Assembly (NCBI GenBank): GCA_020747065.1
Contig: JAGMVK010000011.1
Coordinates: 1,550,001-1,614,000 of the forward strand
DNA: 64,000 nucleotides
Direction of reading: 5' to 3'
DNA from: Cadophora sp. MPI-SDFR-AT-0126
Taxonomy: Eukaryota; Ascomycota; Leotiomycetes; Helotiales; Ploettnerulaceae
In this document: positions 47,218 to 59,014 of the stretch, one piece after another
Layout: each line of letters starts with the position of its first letter
Numbering within the stretch: the first letter of the stretch is position 1
The notes under the pieces: model-generated
What the model saw: only the letters and a program-made list of their open reading frames with translations
Databases searched by the model: none
Told to the model about the DNA's origin: nothing
Made by a program: the position numbers and the translations under genes

Positions 47218-47543
47218 GTTGAAGGTCTGCTGTGAGCCAATATTACAAAAGATATGCTCATGCCACTGTTGAAGCGAACCAAAGAAGACAGAAATCCTCG
47301 CACAAATCACGAAAAGACCATTTAAGGCTCCGATGCACACCCGCATGTCTTTCTTCGCGCTGTGGCGTTTCCACCTGATTGCTGAATGCCGCCACAGAAA
47401 GCTTGGCGTGCAGCTGAGTATTGACTTCTACCTCAGCCGTACAACTGAGAGCTCAAGTTCTGTTTTCACTTGACATTCATGCTGGAATATCTTCCTTGTG
47501 GGGAGTAATCGCTGTCAAGCAGTACTAGACATCGCTTTGAACC
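47218..47543. promoter_or_regulatory. Shared divergent promoter of HeLo-pseudokinase and kinase genes
   Basis: Only 326 bp separate the two start codons of this head-to-head pair, so both promoters must share it. No specific operator could be recognised. Co-regulation is inference. Confidence 0.55.
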
Positions 47544-50500
47544 ATGGCGGGCCGACCCTTTTGGCAAACACGGCGACAAACCCCTTCTGCGAGGAGGTTG
47601 GGGAAGCAAACAGCTAGCGAGGGTGCTTCCGACCCTGTCATTGCCGCTGAGAAAATCGGTAGCGCTCCGGTTTCCAAAGGAGCGTCAGAAAGCGAGCTTG
47701 AGAATGCTCGGTCATTTGTGAAAGAAGTGGTAGTCGAGTGCAAGAATGTTGAAGCACAGTTGCGGCCCGAAGGTCCCCCCCAAGCTGGTGGCTTCATTGG
47801 GTTGTTCATCGAGGTCTGTCGCTGGCAAGCCGACTGCAGATCAGAGACTGCGCGTCGCCGAGGCTCTGCGAGTCCATTTGCTGGACGCATCAGCGATCAA
47901 CGACCTCTCGATACACTGAAAATCGGCGAAGGTACAACCTTTGATGTGTATCGAAGATATGATAATGGGGCCACAATGGGTCGGGAGCCGAAACTTGTGG
48001 TCATGAAAGATCCAAAAATCCGCTTTGGAAGAAATGGAGAAGCAAAAGACACAACGGTCCTGAAAGGAGTTAAAGCAGAAATTCGAGTCCTGTCTGAAGA
48101 GTCTATACGGCAGCATAAAAACATCGTCAAGCTTCTGGACATTCGATGGGACCACCCCAATCTCGATCGCGACAACATAGGTCCCACTCTTTACCTGGAA
48201 TACGCTGAACTTGGAACCCTGGCCCAGTTCTGCAAGTCTGGCAACTCGTTGCGAACAGATGCGTCGCTCACACGGCATATCCTCGTCGGCATTTGGGATG
48301 GGCTTGATGCGCTCCACCAGTCTGGCATCGTTCATGGAGATGTTAAGCCAAGCAATGTGTTACTGTTTCAAGAAGGGTCTACCATCCTTGCCAAAGTATC
48401 GGACTTTGGCTGTGCAATCTTCATCATGGATCTCAAAGCAGACAAAGTAGAGCTCGCTGGTCGATCGCCACCTTGGGATGCTCCCGAGGCAGGCTCGGAA
48501 ATCGCTCCAAATCTCCTCGAAAAAACCGACATATATTCCTATGGATTGGTGTACTGGTGGTTCCAACTTGGCGGCCAAGATCCATTCTCAATCGATAGTG
48601 ACGCTGAGGAGGACGGCGGTACTTTTGGCTTCTCCGGACCTCGTAATAACAGGCTCGATGCACTCAAGAAGCTGAAGCAGACAGAGGATCTAGACGACAA
48701 GATGATCCGTAGCGTGATGAGCGCTCAAAGCGACGAGGCCATGCAGCCGCCAGGGTTTTTGGACGAGCTGAAGTTGATCGGCTCGTTGACTCTCAGAAGA
48801 AAACCCGAAGAAAGGAAGCTGAGATCCTCAGTTCATCCGTTTACGTAAGCGCTCACAGAGCCCTCCGTTTTGCTATGCTAAGTCGTCTCCATAGTCAGAG
48901 GCCCGTTGAAGTCACAATTCGAGAAGGTTCGGAATCGAGCCTTGTGAGTTTATTATTCCTCGTAGTACATCAACCTGCTAATTAGATGCTCGTGTCCCAA
49001 GAACTGCAACCGCCTTTGGACCCTCAAGTCTGCTTTGATGCTGCCACTCCGGAAGGACCCAGAAGAGAAGATACCTTCACGAAGACTTGTGCAGATTCTG
49101 AAGGATTTTACCTCTGATAACAGCGGCTCAGTCTCCAGTGCTGACGTGAAAATTCTCCTATTTCGCTGTCATCTGGAGGGATTCGGTGTCCCTCGGAACT
49201 GTACCTTAGCCGCAAGTCATCTTCACGATGCTGCTAATATGGGACATCCAACAGCTCAAGCTATAGTGAAACGGTTTTGTGATGTGGTGAGCTACCAGGA
49301 ACTGCCAGATCAAGGCTTGCGACATTGCCTTACAGCAACATTATCCGGAGTCTCGGGACCTGCTGCAGAAGATAAGTCACGTTAGACTTGTGCTGGTTTT
49401 TTTGCTGACACATCACACATTTAGCGACATTGAATCCCATGATGTACGAAATAGCAACGGAAGAGATGCTTTCTATGCTCCCGACGAACACAACGATACC
49501 ATCACAGGAGGAGCTGCTCTGTGATAAGGACTTGTCACCATTTGATCAAAAATGGACTGGGCTACAACCACCACTGCTTCATATTATTGCTGCTCGTGGC
49601 TGGCTCAACGTGATGCAAATTCTCTTGGAGAATCTGAGTCCGCCTGATCGCTGCTCTCAGCTCGACTTACATGATGAAAATGGCTACACGCCGCTGATGA
49701 GTGCTTGTAAATATGGTCATTTTCTGTTGGCCATATTTCTTCTCGACAAATGCCCAACTTCAGGTATTGATCCAGGCTACAATGCCCCGTCTCCATTGTT
49801 TCTTCTGCCTAATTTGAATCCACGAACCCTGGAGAAGCGTGACCTGCTGGAGGAGGTCGTTCGGAAACTGGTCCGGGCTGGTGCTAATCCGAATCAGGCC
49901 GCTGGTATTGATATTCGTGAAGCATTGATTCTCGGAGAGCCTAGGTCTTTGGTTCCAGAAGATCTTGTCTGGCACAATCTCAAGGACCCCCTGAGCTACG
50001 CGATTTGGGTCGGTGACATCGAAGTCGTGGCGTCCTTGTTAGCAGTTGGGGCAATCCCAGATCTGCTATGTCTCCACCTGGCTTCTGCTTCACATCGAGT
50101 CGATATTCTTGATTTTTTGTTCTCCTTCAATTCTGCTGCATGGCCCACAATTGAGCAATGTAACGTAGGAAACAGGAGCCTTCTTGATTCAGCTTTACTA
50201 GATTCACCATCATTCGGATGCTGCAAGCGGCTTACCGGAACACGTACGATCCATGAAGTGAGCCTTAAGCATACCATCAGATATCTACTGAAGCGCTGCA
50301 CTGGTATCTCACATCTGATGAAGCCACTGCAAATGTTGTCTTATCTACGCCAGTGCTGTCGCTTCGGTGTTACAGATGTGGAACTGCTTGAAATGATCAT
50401 ATATCCCAACGCTCACGGTCCTTACGAACAGGCAGGCGTGGAGTTTCTCTCAACTGCGATCTTCTGGGATCAATTGGACATTGTCAAATATCTTCTGGGT

Positions 50501-53500
50501 ATAGAATGTCGAAAGCAGGACCTGGATGGATTTGGCGCACCCCACATTTGTGCCAAATCTCCCGTAATGCCGGAGATGTATCAGCATCTCCAGGCACATG
50601 GAATCGATTTCGGCTTGAAACAGTCCAATCGAGTGCGAACAGATCTAGAGACTGCAGTCCAGATGGCAGTAGCGCACCAGAACTTTTCAATAGCGTCCTG
50701 GCTATTCGAAGAAGGTCTCTCGAGAGACGATGTTATACCGTGCAACACGAATCGACAGGAGGATTGTACCTTACTGGGGTGGCTTATCAGGAGGAACTGG
50801 AGCGAAAATCGAAACGCATTTGTTCATCTTCTCGACGAGTACGTTGATACGCCATTGCCCGACTTCATTGTCACGCCTTTAGTGGGGCGAAGCGCTCTAC
50901 AAGAGGCGGCGCGGTCTGCGCCGAACACCATACTAGGTGAGCAAGATGCCCGCGAACAAATGCAGTATCTTGTTCTCAAATATCCTGGAACTCGCCATCT
51001 AGACTATCAACGAATTGATCGAGCTGCTGACGTGAGAGGTGATACACAACATGCTGGCATGATCCATGTCATTGTCGATGGCAAGTCGACAGTGGTTAAA
51101 AACTCTTATCATTTCGCGAAGTACACCATTCAATATCCAGAGACCAAACAGAAGGATGACAATGGAACCGCTCTACACTTTGCCGTTAGGAATGTGAATT
51201 TCCCGGCTGTGGAGGTTCTCCTCGAAGCAGGCGCTGATGGTTCCGCGATGATTGGGCTTCCACTCCCAGACACTTTCGCTGTTACCCGGAAGCCTGCCAG
51301 CACATATGCGGTCAAAGAAAATTGCTGGGCATCCACGGTACTAGATTTTGCTATGCTGGTAGCTGATCGGATTGAGACTAAATCCGTCACCATAGCTTCA
51401 GAACCTGTCAGCAGTGAGCTCAGAGCAAAGCACCAGTATCAAGAGCAACGCATCAGGGACATTATTAGACTGCTACAAAAGAATGGGGCAGCCAACTCTG
51501 CCACGTTCATTGGCAGACGAAATGAGGAGAAATTTTATCGCGAAAGACGGGAAAAGGGCAATCGTGCCGCTTTTCGAATGTTCAAGAAGGAGCTCAAACA
51601 AGGCTTAGCTGCGGGCTTGGAAGTCTACAAAACAACCAAAACGGAGATCACGAAGCAACTTTCGGTGCCAGTTTATACTCCCGAAGCTTCAAAAATGAAC
51701 TTCGCAAACAAGCTACTTCGCGACCGTCGGTTTGACGAAGCTTTAGAGCTGTATCTTGAACTTCAAAAAGGCTTCAGACAGAGACGCTATCACGAAGGAG
51801 AATCGGATTATTGGCTTCTTGTCCAAAATATTGCGGTAACGCTGTCTTCGCAAGGCAAATACGTAGAGGCAGAAGCGGAGTACACAGCTGCGGTCGCAGG
51901 GCTAGAGGTCTGCTTGGGATCCGAGAACGTCGCGACACTCACGGCGAAACACAACCTCGGCGTCTGCTTTTTGAATCAAGGCAAGATCAAAGAAGCGGAA
52001 CCTATTTGTGATGTTGCTTATGCAGGGAGAAAGAAAAAGTTGGGAGCCAAGAATCAAGACACCTTGGAAGCTCTTACCTCCATTGGAATCGTTCGTATGC
52101 GGCAAGACAGAGACGTCGAAGCGGAGATTGCATTTCAGCAAGCCTTGCACGAACTGGAGGCTCAGACAGATTCTTCCGAGGCTCAGAAGCTACGTGTGAT
52201 GTACAACATGGGTATTTTGTACAAGAAAATTCAGAAATTTGACGATGCTAGGAATATTCTGGAGCGGACGATTGCTGGGCGAGAATCAGCCCTTGGTTTG
52301 CATCATGCGGAAACGCTTCATGCTGTTGCACAGCTTTCCTTGACTCTGAAAGCCCTCGGAGAGACAGAAAAGACAATAGCTTCTGGTCTGAGGGCTTTAG
52401 CTGGGTATTTGGAAATCTATACAGCCGATGACGCTAGTGTCACAGAATTAGCCTTTGCGTTAGGAGAAGTGTATCGAGATTTGCAAAAATGGGATGAAGC
52501 CATCGCCAAATATCTACTCACACTGCACGGGGAAGAGAAGCGGCTCGGCTGGAATCATGCATCGACTTTAGTAACAGTCACGAAGCTTGCTTCGACTTAC
52601 AAATTGCAAGGCCGAATCGACCTGGCTATAGAAATGGAGATAAGAGCGTTGGGTGGATATCAAGAGAGCTTTGCCTTTGATGATGCCAATGTCACAAACA
52701 CAGCATATCGTCTGGGCGAATTATATTCAATGCGGAAAGAATGGGACCAATCCTCTTCGTTGTACACACTTGCTTTGCGAGGGGAAGAGTCGCGTCTTGG
52801 CCCTGATCATATAGACACTCTACTCACTGTGGGAAAGCTGGCCGCAAACTACACGTCTCAGGAATTGTACAGCACGGCCGCAGAGCTAGAAGCAAGGGTA
52901 CTACTTGGCTATCAGAAGCAGCTTCCCTTTGATAACGAAAAGGTGACGAACACCGCATATCGTCTGGGTAGGGTCTACGCCAATGTTAAGCAGTGGGACT
53001 CAAGCATAGCAGCGTTCGAGACTGCCCTTGCGGGTGAAGTCAATCGTCTTGGCTCACATGACGAAGCGACATTGATGACCATGAGGCAGCTTGCGATGGC
53101 GTATACATCTCATGGATCGTGTGACAAGGCAATTTCGCTGCGAATCCAAGTGCTGGACAGCATGAAGAAAGCAATGATCGTTGATGACCGGATATTTCTC
53201 GATACTCACTGGAACCTGGCATTGAACTATAAGTCCACAAATCTGGAACTGTCGTTCTCCCATTTCAAGCTCGCGACAGAGGGATATGAGATCCTACTAG
53301 GCCTCGACCACAACGAGACTTTGGAGGGGTATTCGAAACTGGCCGAAGTTGGCCAAAATTTGGGCGAGTACAATTCCGCAGAACTCTACTGCCAGAAAGC
53401 TGTTGATGGATATACGCGAACGCTAGGTAACGACCACGATGATACTCTAAGATCAAAGGAACAGTTAGCTGCGCTGTTGTGTGAGACAGACAAGCGTGCC

Positions 53501-55075
53501 GAAGGCAAGAGTATATACGAGGACATCTTAGCATTGAGAAAAAGGACTTTGGGGCCAGAGCATCGGGAAACCCTCGCGACTATGGAGAAAATGGAGCAAG
53601 TGCGGTCAATATCTGATAACCAACTCGTCCCCGTTGTGAGTGGACCGACAACCACCGCTCCAAAGACAGCATCGCCAAGATCATTACCTACGATGGCAAG
53701 ATCATCACAAGCAGCACCAATTGATCCTTTGCTTGCTACAAATGCGGAGCCTGCTGATGCGTGGATAAATCGAGTCGTTACTGGATCACCAACTCGACGT
53801 CCAGGGAAGACTTGGGACCTTGGTTCGATCTGGTCAGTCATCACAGAAGGACTGTCGACAGAGACGATTGATTGCCAAGGCCGAACCCCACTGCTATGGG
53901 CAGCTGAAAATGGACCATGTGAGGCGGTCCAGCTCCTCTTGAAGATGGAAGCAGATGTGAACAAATCTGGATCAAATGGACAAACTCCTTTGCACGTAGC
54001 ATCCCGCTATAATCACGAAGATATTGTTTGCCAGCTTCTGTCGGAAGGTGCCTCGGTTTCACTCAAGGACACCGATGGTATGACTGCAATTCATCACGCA
54101 GCTATGAACGGGCATGTTTCTATTCTCGAAATACTCTGCAAAACTTCGGATAGCATCAGTGATGACTGCCTCAGCTGCTTGAACAGGGATGGAAATTCTC
54201 CCCTCCATCTCGCATGCGATGCTGGTCACGTAGCTGTTACGCAATTCCTTCTCACCAAAAGTTCAGATGTAGGCAGGAGCGATGGCCTCCATGGTTTTAC
54301 TCCGGTTCTTTTATCCGCGAAAGGCGGCCACACGGATGTTCTCAAAATGTTGCTCGATGCTGGAGCGTACATTGAAGATGTCTCCCATACCGGGATGACA
54401 GCGCTTCATTATGCTGCCTTCATAGGAAATGCAGAGATGGTCCAACTCCTTCTGGAATATGGAGCCAACACTGAAGCCGTATACATCGCAAACGATTGGA
54501 CGCCCCTCGTGATCGCAATAAATGAGGGGCATACGGACTCGATGATCATTCTTATGCAATGTGGCGCTCAATTATCAGTCAAAGATACTGGGGGGAGAAA
54601 GCCACTCCATATTGCTGCCGGGAGAGGACGGAATGATATTGTTGGTCTATTGATCGACGAGGGAGCTGATGTCCATGACGAAGACGAGCAGCAGTGGTTG
54701 CCACTTCATCATGCAGCTATGAACGGAGATTCCGAAACAGTGAAGATGTTAGTGTCCTCGGATCCGCGAACTATCAATACCGAGGACAAAAATGGCTGTA
54801 CATCTTTACATCTTGCGGTTTTCAAGGGTCATGTAGAAGTGGTGCTGATTCTCCTTGATGTGGGGGCAGAAGTTGACGCTCGCGATGCTAGTGGCCTCAC
54901 TCCTCTGCATCATGCTGCTACCTCCGGAAATATCGATATAATTCGAGCACTTCTCGACCGGGGGGCTGATGCTTCAATTGAGAATAACGAGGGCAAGAAA
55001 GCGGTCGATTGTGCTTCAAGAGGGCTGCACTTCGCAGCTGCATTACTCCTCTCTGTCGCTCTGCCTCCATCATGA
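47544..55075 (+). CDS. Giant Ser/Thr kinase - Sel1 - ankyrin - TPR - ankyrin protein
   Basis: Four exons, 47544-48844, 48899-48943, 48986-49380 and 49425-55075, give 2,463 residues with every junction in frame. Residues about 120-420 form an active-looking Ser/Thr kinase: ATP-binding K155 (VVMKD), catalytic loop HGDVKPSN (H264, D266, K268, N271), DFG D287 and a DAPE activation-segment end. A Sel1-like repeat lies near 510-545 (HLEGFGVPRNCTLAASHLHDAANMG...). Degenerate ankyrin repeats span about 620-1190. A TPR array of the kinesin-light-chain type (repeated LG..H..TL, W..A and YxLGxxY units) spans about 1336-1972. A Ser/Thr/Pro linker follows, and about ten regular ankyrin repeats fill 2062-2463. 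The protein looks like a large cytosolic receptor or scaffold kinase. No NACHT or NB-ARC domain was seen. Confidence 0.85.
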
Positions 55076-55882
55076 AAAGATAATGGGTCCCATTGTCTAT
55101 GACCTATGATAATCTCCAGCAGGGTTTGAAGTTTTGAGAGCTGTTAATAAGTATTGTAAGGCAACTCTTTACATCGTCTGGTTGCGATACACTTACGGAC
55201 TAGAATGATTTGGTCTACAGCTAGATACATGGTCCGTCTGGGAGCAAGATAATTGAGCACCTGCTTCTAGAGCATTAAAGAAAGCTCAATATCTGTTTGA
55301 AGGCCGATGTTCTTCAACAAGTGGAAATCCGTTGCGCGGTAGAGTCAAAATGCGAGTGTTGTGTAGGTTTTGAATAGCCAGGAAAGTAATGTCATTATTT
55401 TAAGACTGTCGGTGGAGTAACGGTTCAAGTATTACACAATTTATCGATATATAGAGTCTGAGATGATGGTTGTAGGATCTGTTTTTTTTCTTCAAGAGAG
55501 CGTGAGGAATGCTAGAGTATGTACTGCCCCGAAACAAAACTGAATCACCCCCCAATTGGCCGAGGCCTGTGGACTAACTAGAATAATAATAATCTTTAAT
55601 TTGAAAACTCCTTCTAGAATATTATTTGATAAGGACGAGAGCTTATAATCTCTATTATAAAGACTATTACAATAATGCCAAATAATGTATTAGAGTATAG
55701 TTGAAAATCACAGAATACTACTATTCATCGCTTATTACCTTTCCAATTTAGTCTTTTAATAGGCCTATGAAATTTCGAGGCCCGCCTTTTTTTTAGTTCA
55801 ACCGCATCCGAAGTCCCAGCTCCTATGACTCTCCGACCAACATCAACATCTCAATCCTACACCAACCCACCTCTCACCCAAC
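55076..55882. other. Intergenic region with small AT-rich patch
   Basis: About 55.56-55.76 kb is AT-rich with TA-rich composition like the large RIP block. It is perhaps a short transposon relic. No gene was recognised. Confidence 0.45.
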
Positions 55883-56221
55883 ATGTCAACCCAACTCAAA
55901 CTCCGCTCCCTCTACCGTTCCTTCCTCCGCGAACTCCCCTCCCGCCCCCTCGCCGACAAGCCCTCACCACTCAAAACGCGCATCCGCAGCACGATCGCCG
56001 CCTCAGAATCCAGAATCCCAATCGAGCAGGCGGAACAGTATCTGCAGTATGTCAAGGCGCAGAGGATGTACGCCACGTTGCTGGAGCGGTATAATCCGGG
56101 CATGAATATGGAGGATGAGGAGAGGGTGCGGTTGACGGCTAGGAGAGTGGGAATGGATTTGCCGGAGGAGTTTGCGTATGCTGCGCAGGAGGGGGAGGGG
56201 CGGGGGAATGGGAAGGAGTGA
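55883..56221 (+). CDS. FMC1: Mitochondrial ATP synthase assembly factor FMC1 (LYR-like)
   Basis: A single exon encodes 112 residues. The N-terminus has the LRSLYRSFLRELP helix of the LYR-like superfamily. The middle has EQAEQYLQYVKAQRMYATLLERYNPGM. The end has EERVRLTARRVGMDLP, the signature of fungal FMC1. The protein supports assembly of the F1 part of ATP synthase in the mitochondrial matrix. A Gly/Glu-rich tail follows. An in-frame earlier start is absent, and the ATG at 55883 gives the usual family length. Confidence 0.85.
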   Translation: MSTQLKLRSLYRSFLRELPSRPLADKPSPLKTRIRSTIAASESRIPIEQAEQYLQYVKAQRMYATLLERYNPGMNMEDEERVRLTARRVGMDLPEEFAYAAQEGEGRGNGKE

Positions 56222-57175
56222 AGGTTGATCTATTCAGTTCGGAGGCGACGCGAGAGTACGAATTTGGGGAAAGGGAAGAGAGGAGAGAATTCAATTGTCG
56301 GAAGTCGACTCTTGCCGGACTCTCCTCTCACGCAATGCGGATCCAAACACAAAGCGTTTTCCTCTCCAAGGGATTGCCAGACGCTAGGCATATTCAGAGG
56401 GGTTCGGGCACATAACGAATCAGAAGAGCGAGGAGCTGATGTTAGTGGCCGCTCGAAACCGGAGGAGGTGTACGATATCTGGGACCATCAACAAGGAGAC
56501 AGCTCTTGTTGATCTTGTATTATACTGTACCAACAACCATGTTCAAACAGTACCTAAATACAGATCATTTCCGCCCTCGTTAGTTCTGAGGAAATGTCGT
56601 TTTCATATGATCTAGCCTCTTCCTTACATCTGTCCCCTATCCTGTTCTGCGCCTGCTTTCCTGGTTCAATGCTTGGCTCTATCCTTCTGCCTATCGAACT
56701 TCTCTTTATGAGGCACTGTAGGATCTTCAGAGAAACGGAACGGTTCTGAGCTACTTCCGAGGCACAGCTAGATCTTCAGACATTTTGGAAACCAAACCTG
56801 GATATTCACGCATCAACCCTGCTGGTTGCTCTTGCCATGCGATGGGATTTTGCAGAATACCCATGTGCAGTCCTTCCACTTCTTTGCTAAACAGAAGATG
56901 CGGAGCAGAGCATCATTTTCAGTTTTCGTTTCACTTGACGGTGCCTACAAGCTCATCCTCTTTTGGCGGTGCTGACTAATGGCCTACACCCGAACGCACC
57001 TTCTCTTGTTCACGAACCTGTCACCTGGACACAACCTTGAGGGGTACGCCAAATACTTGAAATCTCGTTCAATCTTCTCTACAGTTAACATATTTTTCCC
57101 TTTCAACATATCCTCTGAGGATTACAACTCGTCTCAACGCCCATCACATCAACCATTTCTGCATTCTACCGCCAT
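56222..57175. other. Convergent intergenic region
   Basis: Short frames here lack features. A long + frame at 56979-57860 is antisense to the ureohydrolase and is a shadow. Confidence 0.4.
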
Positions 57176-59014
57176 CTACATCTCATCCTTATCCTCCTCA
57201 CTCGAGATCATCTTGCTCAAGGGGCCCTTCTTCACCATCAAACTCATAACCTCATACAACGCATCTGCAGCCGCCATGGTAGTATGCTCAGCGTTGGTAT
57301 CGTACGCAGGTGCAACCTCAACGATATCACAAGCGATGATGTTGATTCCCTCCAGGCCGCGAAGGATAGTACGGAGTTCACGAGTCGACCATCCGCCTGT
57401 CTCGGGGGGTACCGGTAGCTGGGGCGACTATTCACTCGTTAGCAACAGAAACGCAACGCTGAATCGACCATCGATGAAAAAAGTAATGAAAGAGGAGAAA
57501 TGGATGCTGAAACAGCCACTCACAAGCAGGATCCAACGTATCGATGTCAATCGACAGATACACGGGCTTATCATGCCCAACCCTCTCATGGATCTTCTTA
57601 ATGATGCCCTCAATCCCAATAGTATCAATCTCTCTCGCCTCGACAATCTCAAAGCCACAGTATCCATCGTTTTCATAATCGCTCGGTCCACTCAAGGTGG
57701 TGCGGATTCCAGCATGGATGTTTGTATCATTGGCGAGCAAGCCTTCCTGTGCCGCATGGTAGAAGTATGTGCCGTGATTGATGCTAGCGACTTTGCTGGG
57801 CGAGCCTCCGAATACCTTTGGCTTCCAGGTATCGAGATGGGAGTCGAAGTGGATGACTGAGACTGGGCCGTAGGCACGGTTGATAGAGCGGAGGAGGGGG
57901 AGTGTGATGGTGTGGTCGCCGCCGAGGGTGATTACGCGGGGAAGGGTCTTCCCGTTCTTTGCAGGTCCTTTCTTGTGTGCGTCTGTTGCAGGGGCGCGAG
58001 TGAGGATTGAGTTATGGCCTTCTTCGATTTGGGTGAGTGCCCATGTGTTGTCGTACCTGGTACATACCGTCAGTACCTTTCAAAACCAGGCTTTCGGCCA
58101 AACAGCATTCCATTCAAGACAGAGAAGAGTATGAAGAAAGGCCGACTTACGAAGTCACAGGTATATCTCCACAATCCAGCACCGTCGCCCAGCTGTTGAA
58201 AGGGTTCGTAGCCAATGGCACGTTATATCCACCGCTGAACCCGAGTTTACGTGAGCCTGTATCCTCGCACCAAGAATGTATCAGCCTGTGCTGTTGGGAG
58301 CGGTACTGACTAGAGATTGAGACGGCGGGAACCTTGTCTGATGCCTGATGGCCCGAAGCGTGCACCGGGTCGATAAGAAGTTCCTGTATCGAAGGGAGCA
58401 CCTGTGAAGATCGACAATGGTCAGTCAAATTTGGAAGTAGGACACTTTGATGGGTACAAGGAAGGATATAAGGTAGGGAGGGACCAAACGTACCGATGAA
58501 CGCAATATCGTACTTCACATCGTCGGATGCGAGACATGGGTAGTATGGCAGACGACCGAATGTCGAAATACCAGAGAATACCGAGTCGGCCTTCACGCAT
58601 CGTCTATCAGCAACACTTCACCACACATACGCACCAGCCGCCAGTGTAGGATTAAATCGGTTTGGGTGATGGCAGTGTAAGTCAATTGACATACCTGAGT
58701 TCCTCCATCTCCTGGGAGTGTGTTGTACCAGAGGGCCTAAATCTTCGTTAGTCTAATGTTTTTCAGTGCAATTGCTTGTCTTTTTTTGCGCTGCATTGCT
58801 GTTGCTTTTCCCTTCCTATCGCAATTTATCTCTTCATGTCTAATCTCTGCTTATGCCCTTCTTGCATGGAGGAAGGGTTTGTTGCTTGACTTGATCAATT
58901 GAGAGAGGCAGAACATACCTTATGAGGCCCAGCAATAGGAACCTGATGTTCATGATCACCATGTGCCAGTGCACTGGTAGCCAGGACGGCGACGCTGAGG
59001 AGTGTTGATCTCAT
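57176..59014 (-). CDS. Secreted agmatinase-family ureohydrolase, frameshifted in last exon
   Basis: Seven exons: 59014-58919, 58736-58695, 58590-58494, 58401-58311, 58234-58151, 58056-57524, 57427-57176. The N-terminus is a signal peptide (MRSTLLSVAVLATSALA). Family blocks are GAPFDTGTSYRPGARFGPSGIR, the Mn-binding GGDHT, HFDSHLDTW, and SIDIDTLDP followed by FAPATGTP. Right after TGTP, a run of six C (57404-57409 on the forward strand) shifts the frame, giving a stop about ten codons later (57380-57378). The conserved continuation (ETGGWSTREL...ACDIVEVAPAYD...) is present one base out of phase to the TAG at 57176. With five C the frame would be open. The family hydrolyses agmatine or guanidino acids. 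Homopolymer error or genuine lesion is undecided. Confidence 0.8.

Noticed and set aside
45418..47346. Longer start for the HeLo protein at 47346
   Set aside because: The extra 43 residues precede the canonical HeLo N-terminus and include atypical Cys/Phe-rich sequence. The ATG at 47217 is preferred.
56979..57860. 293-codon + strand frame
   Set aside because: Antisense shadow of the ureohydrolase exons on the minus strand.
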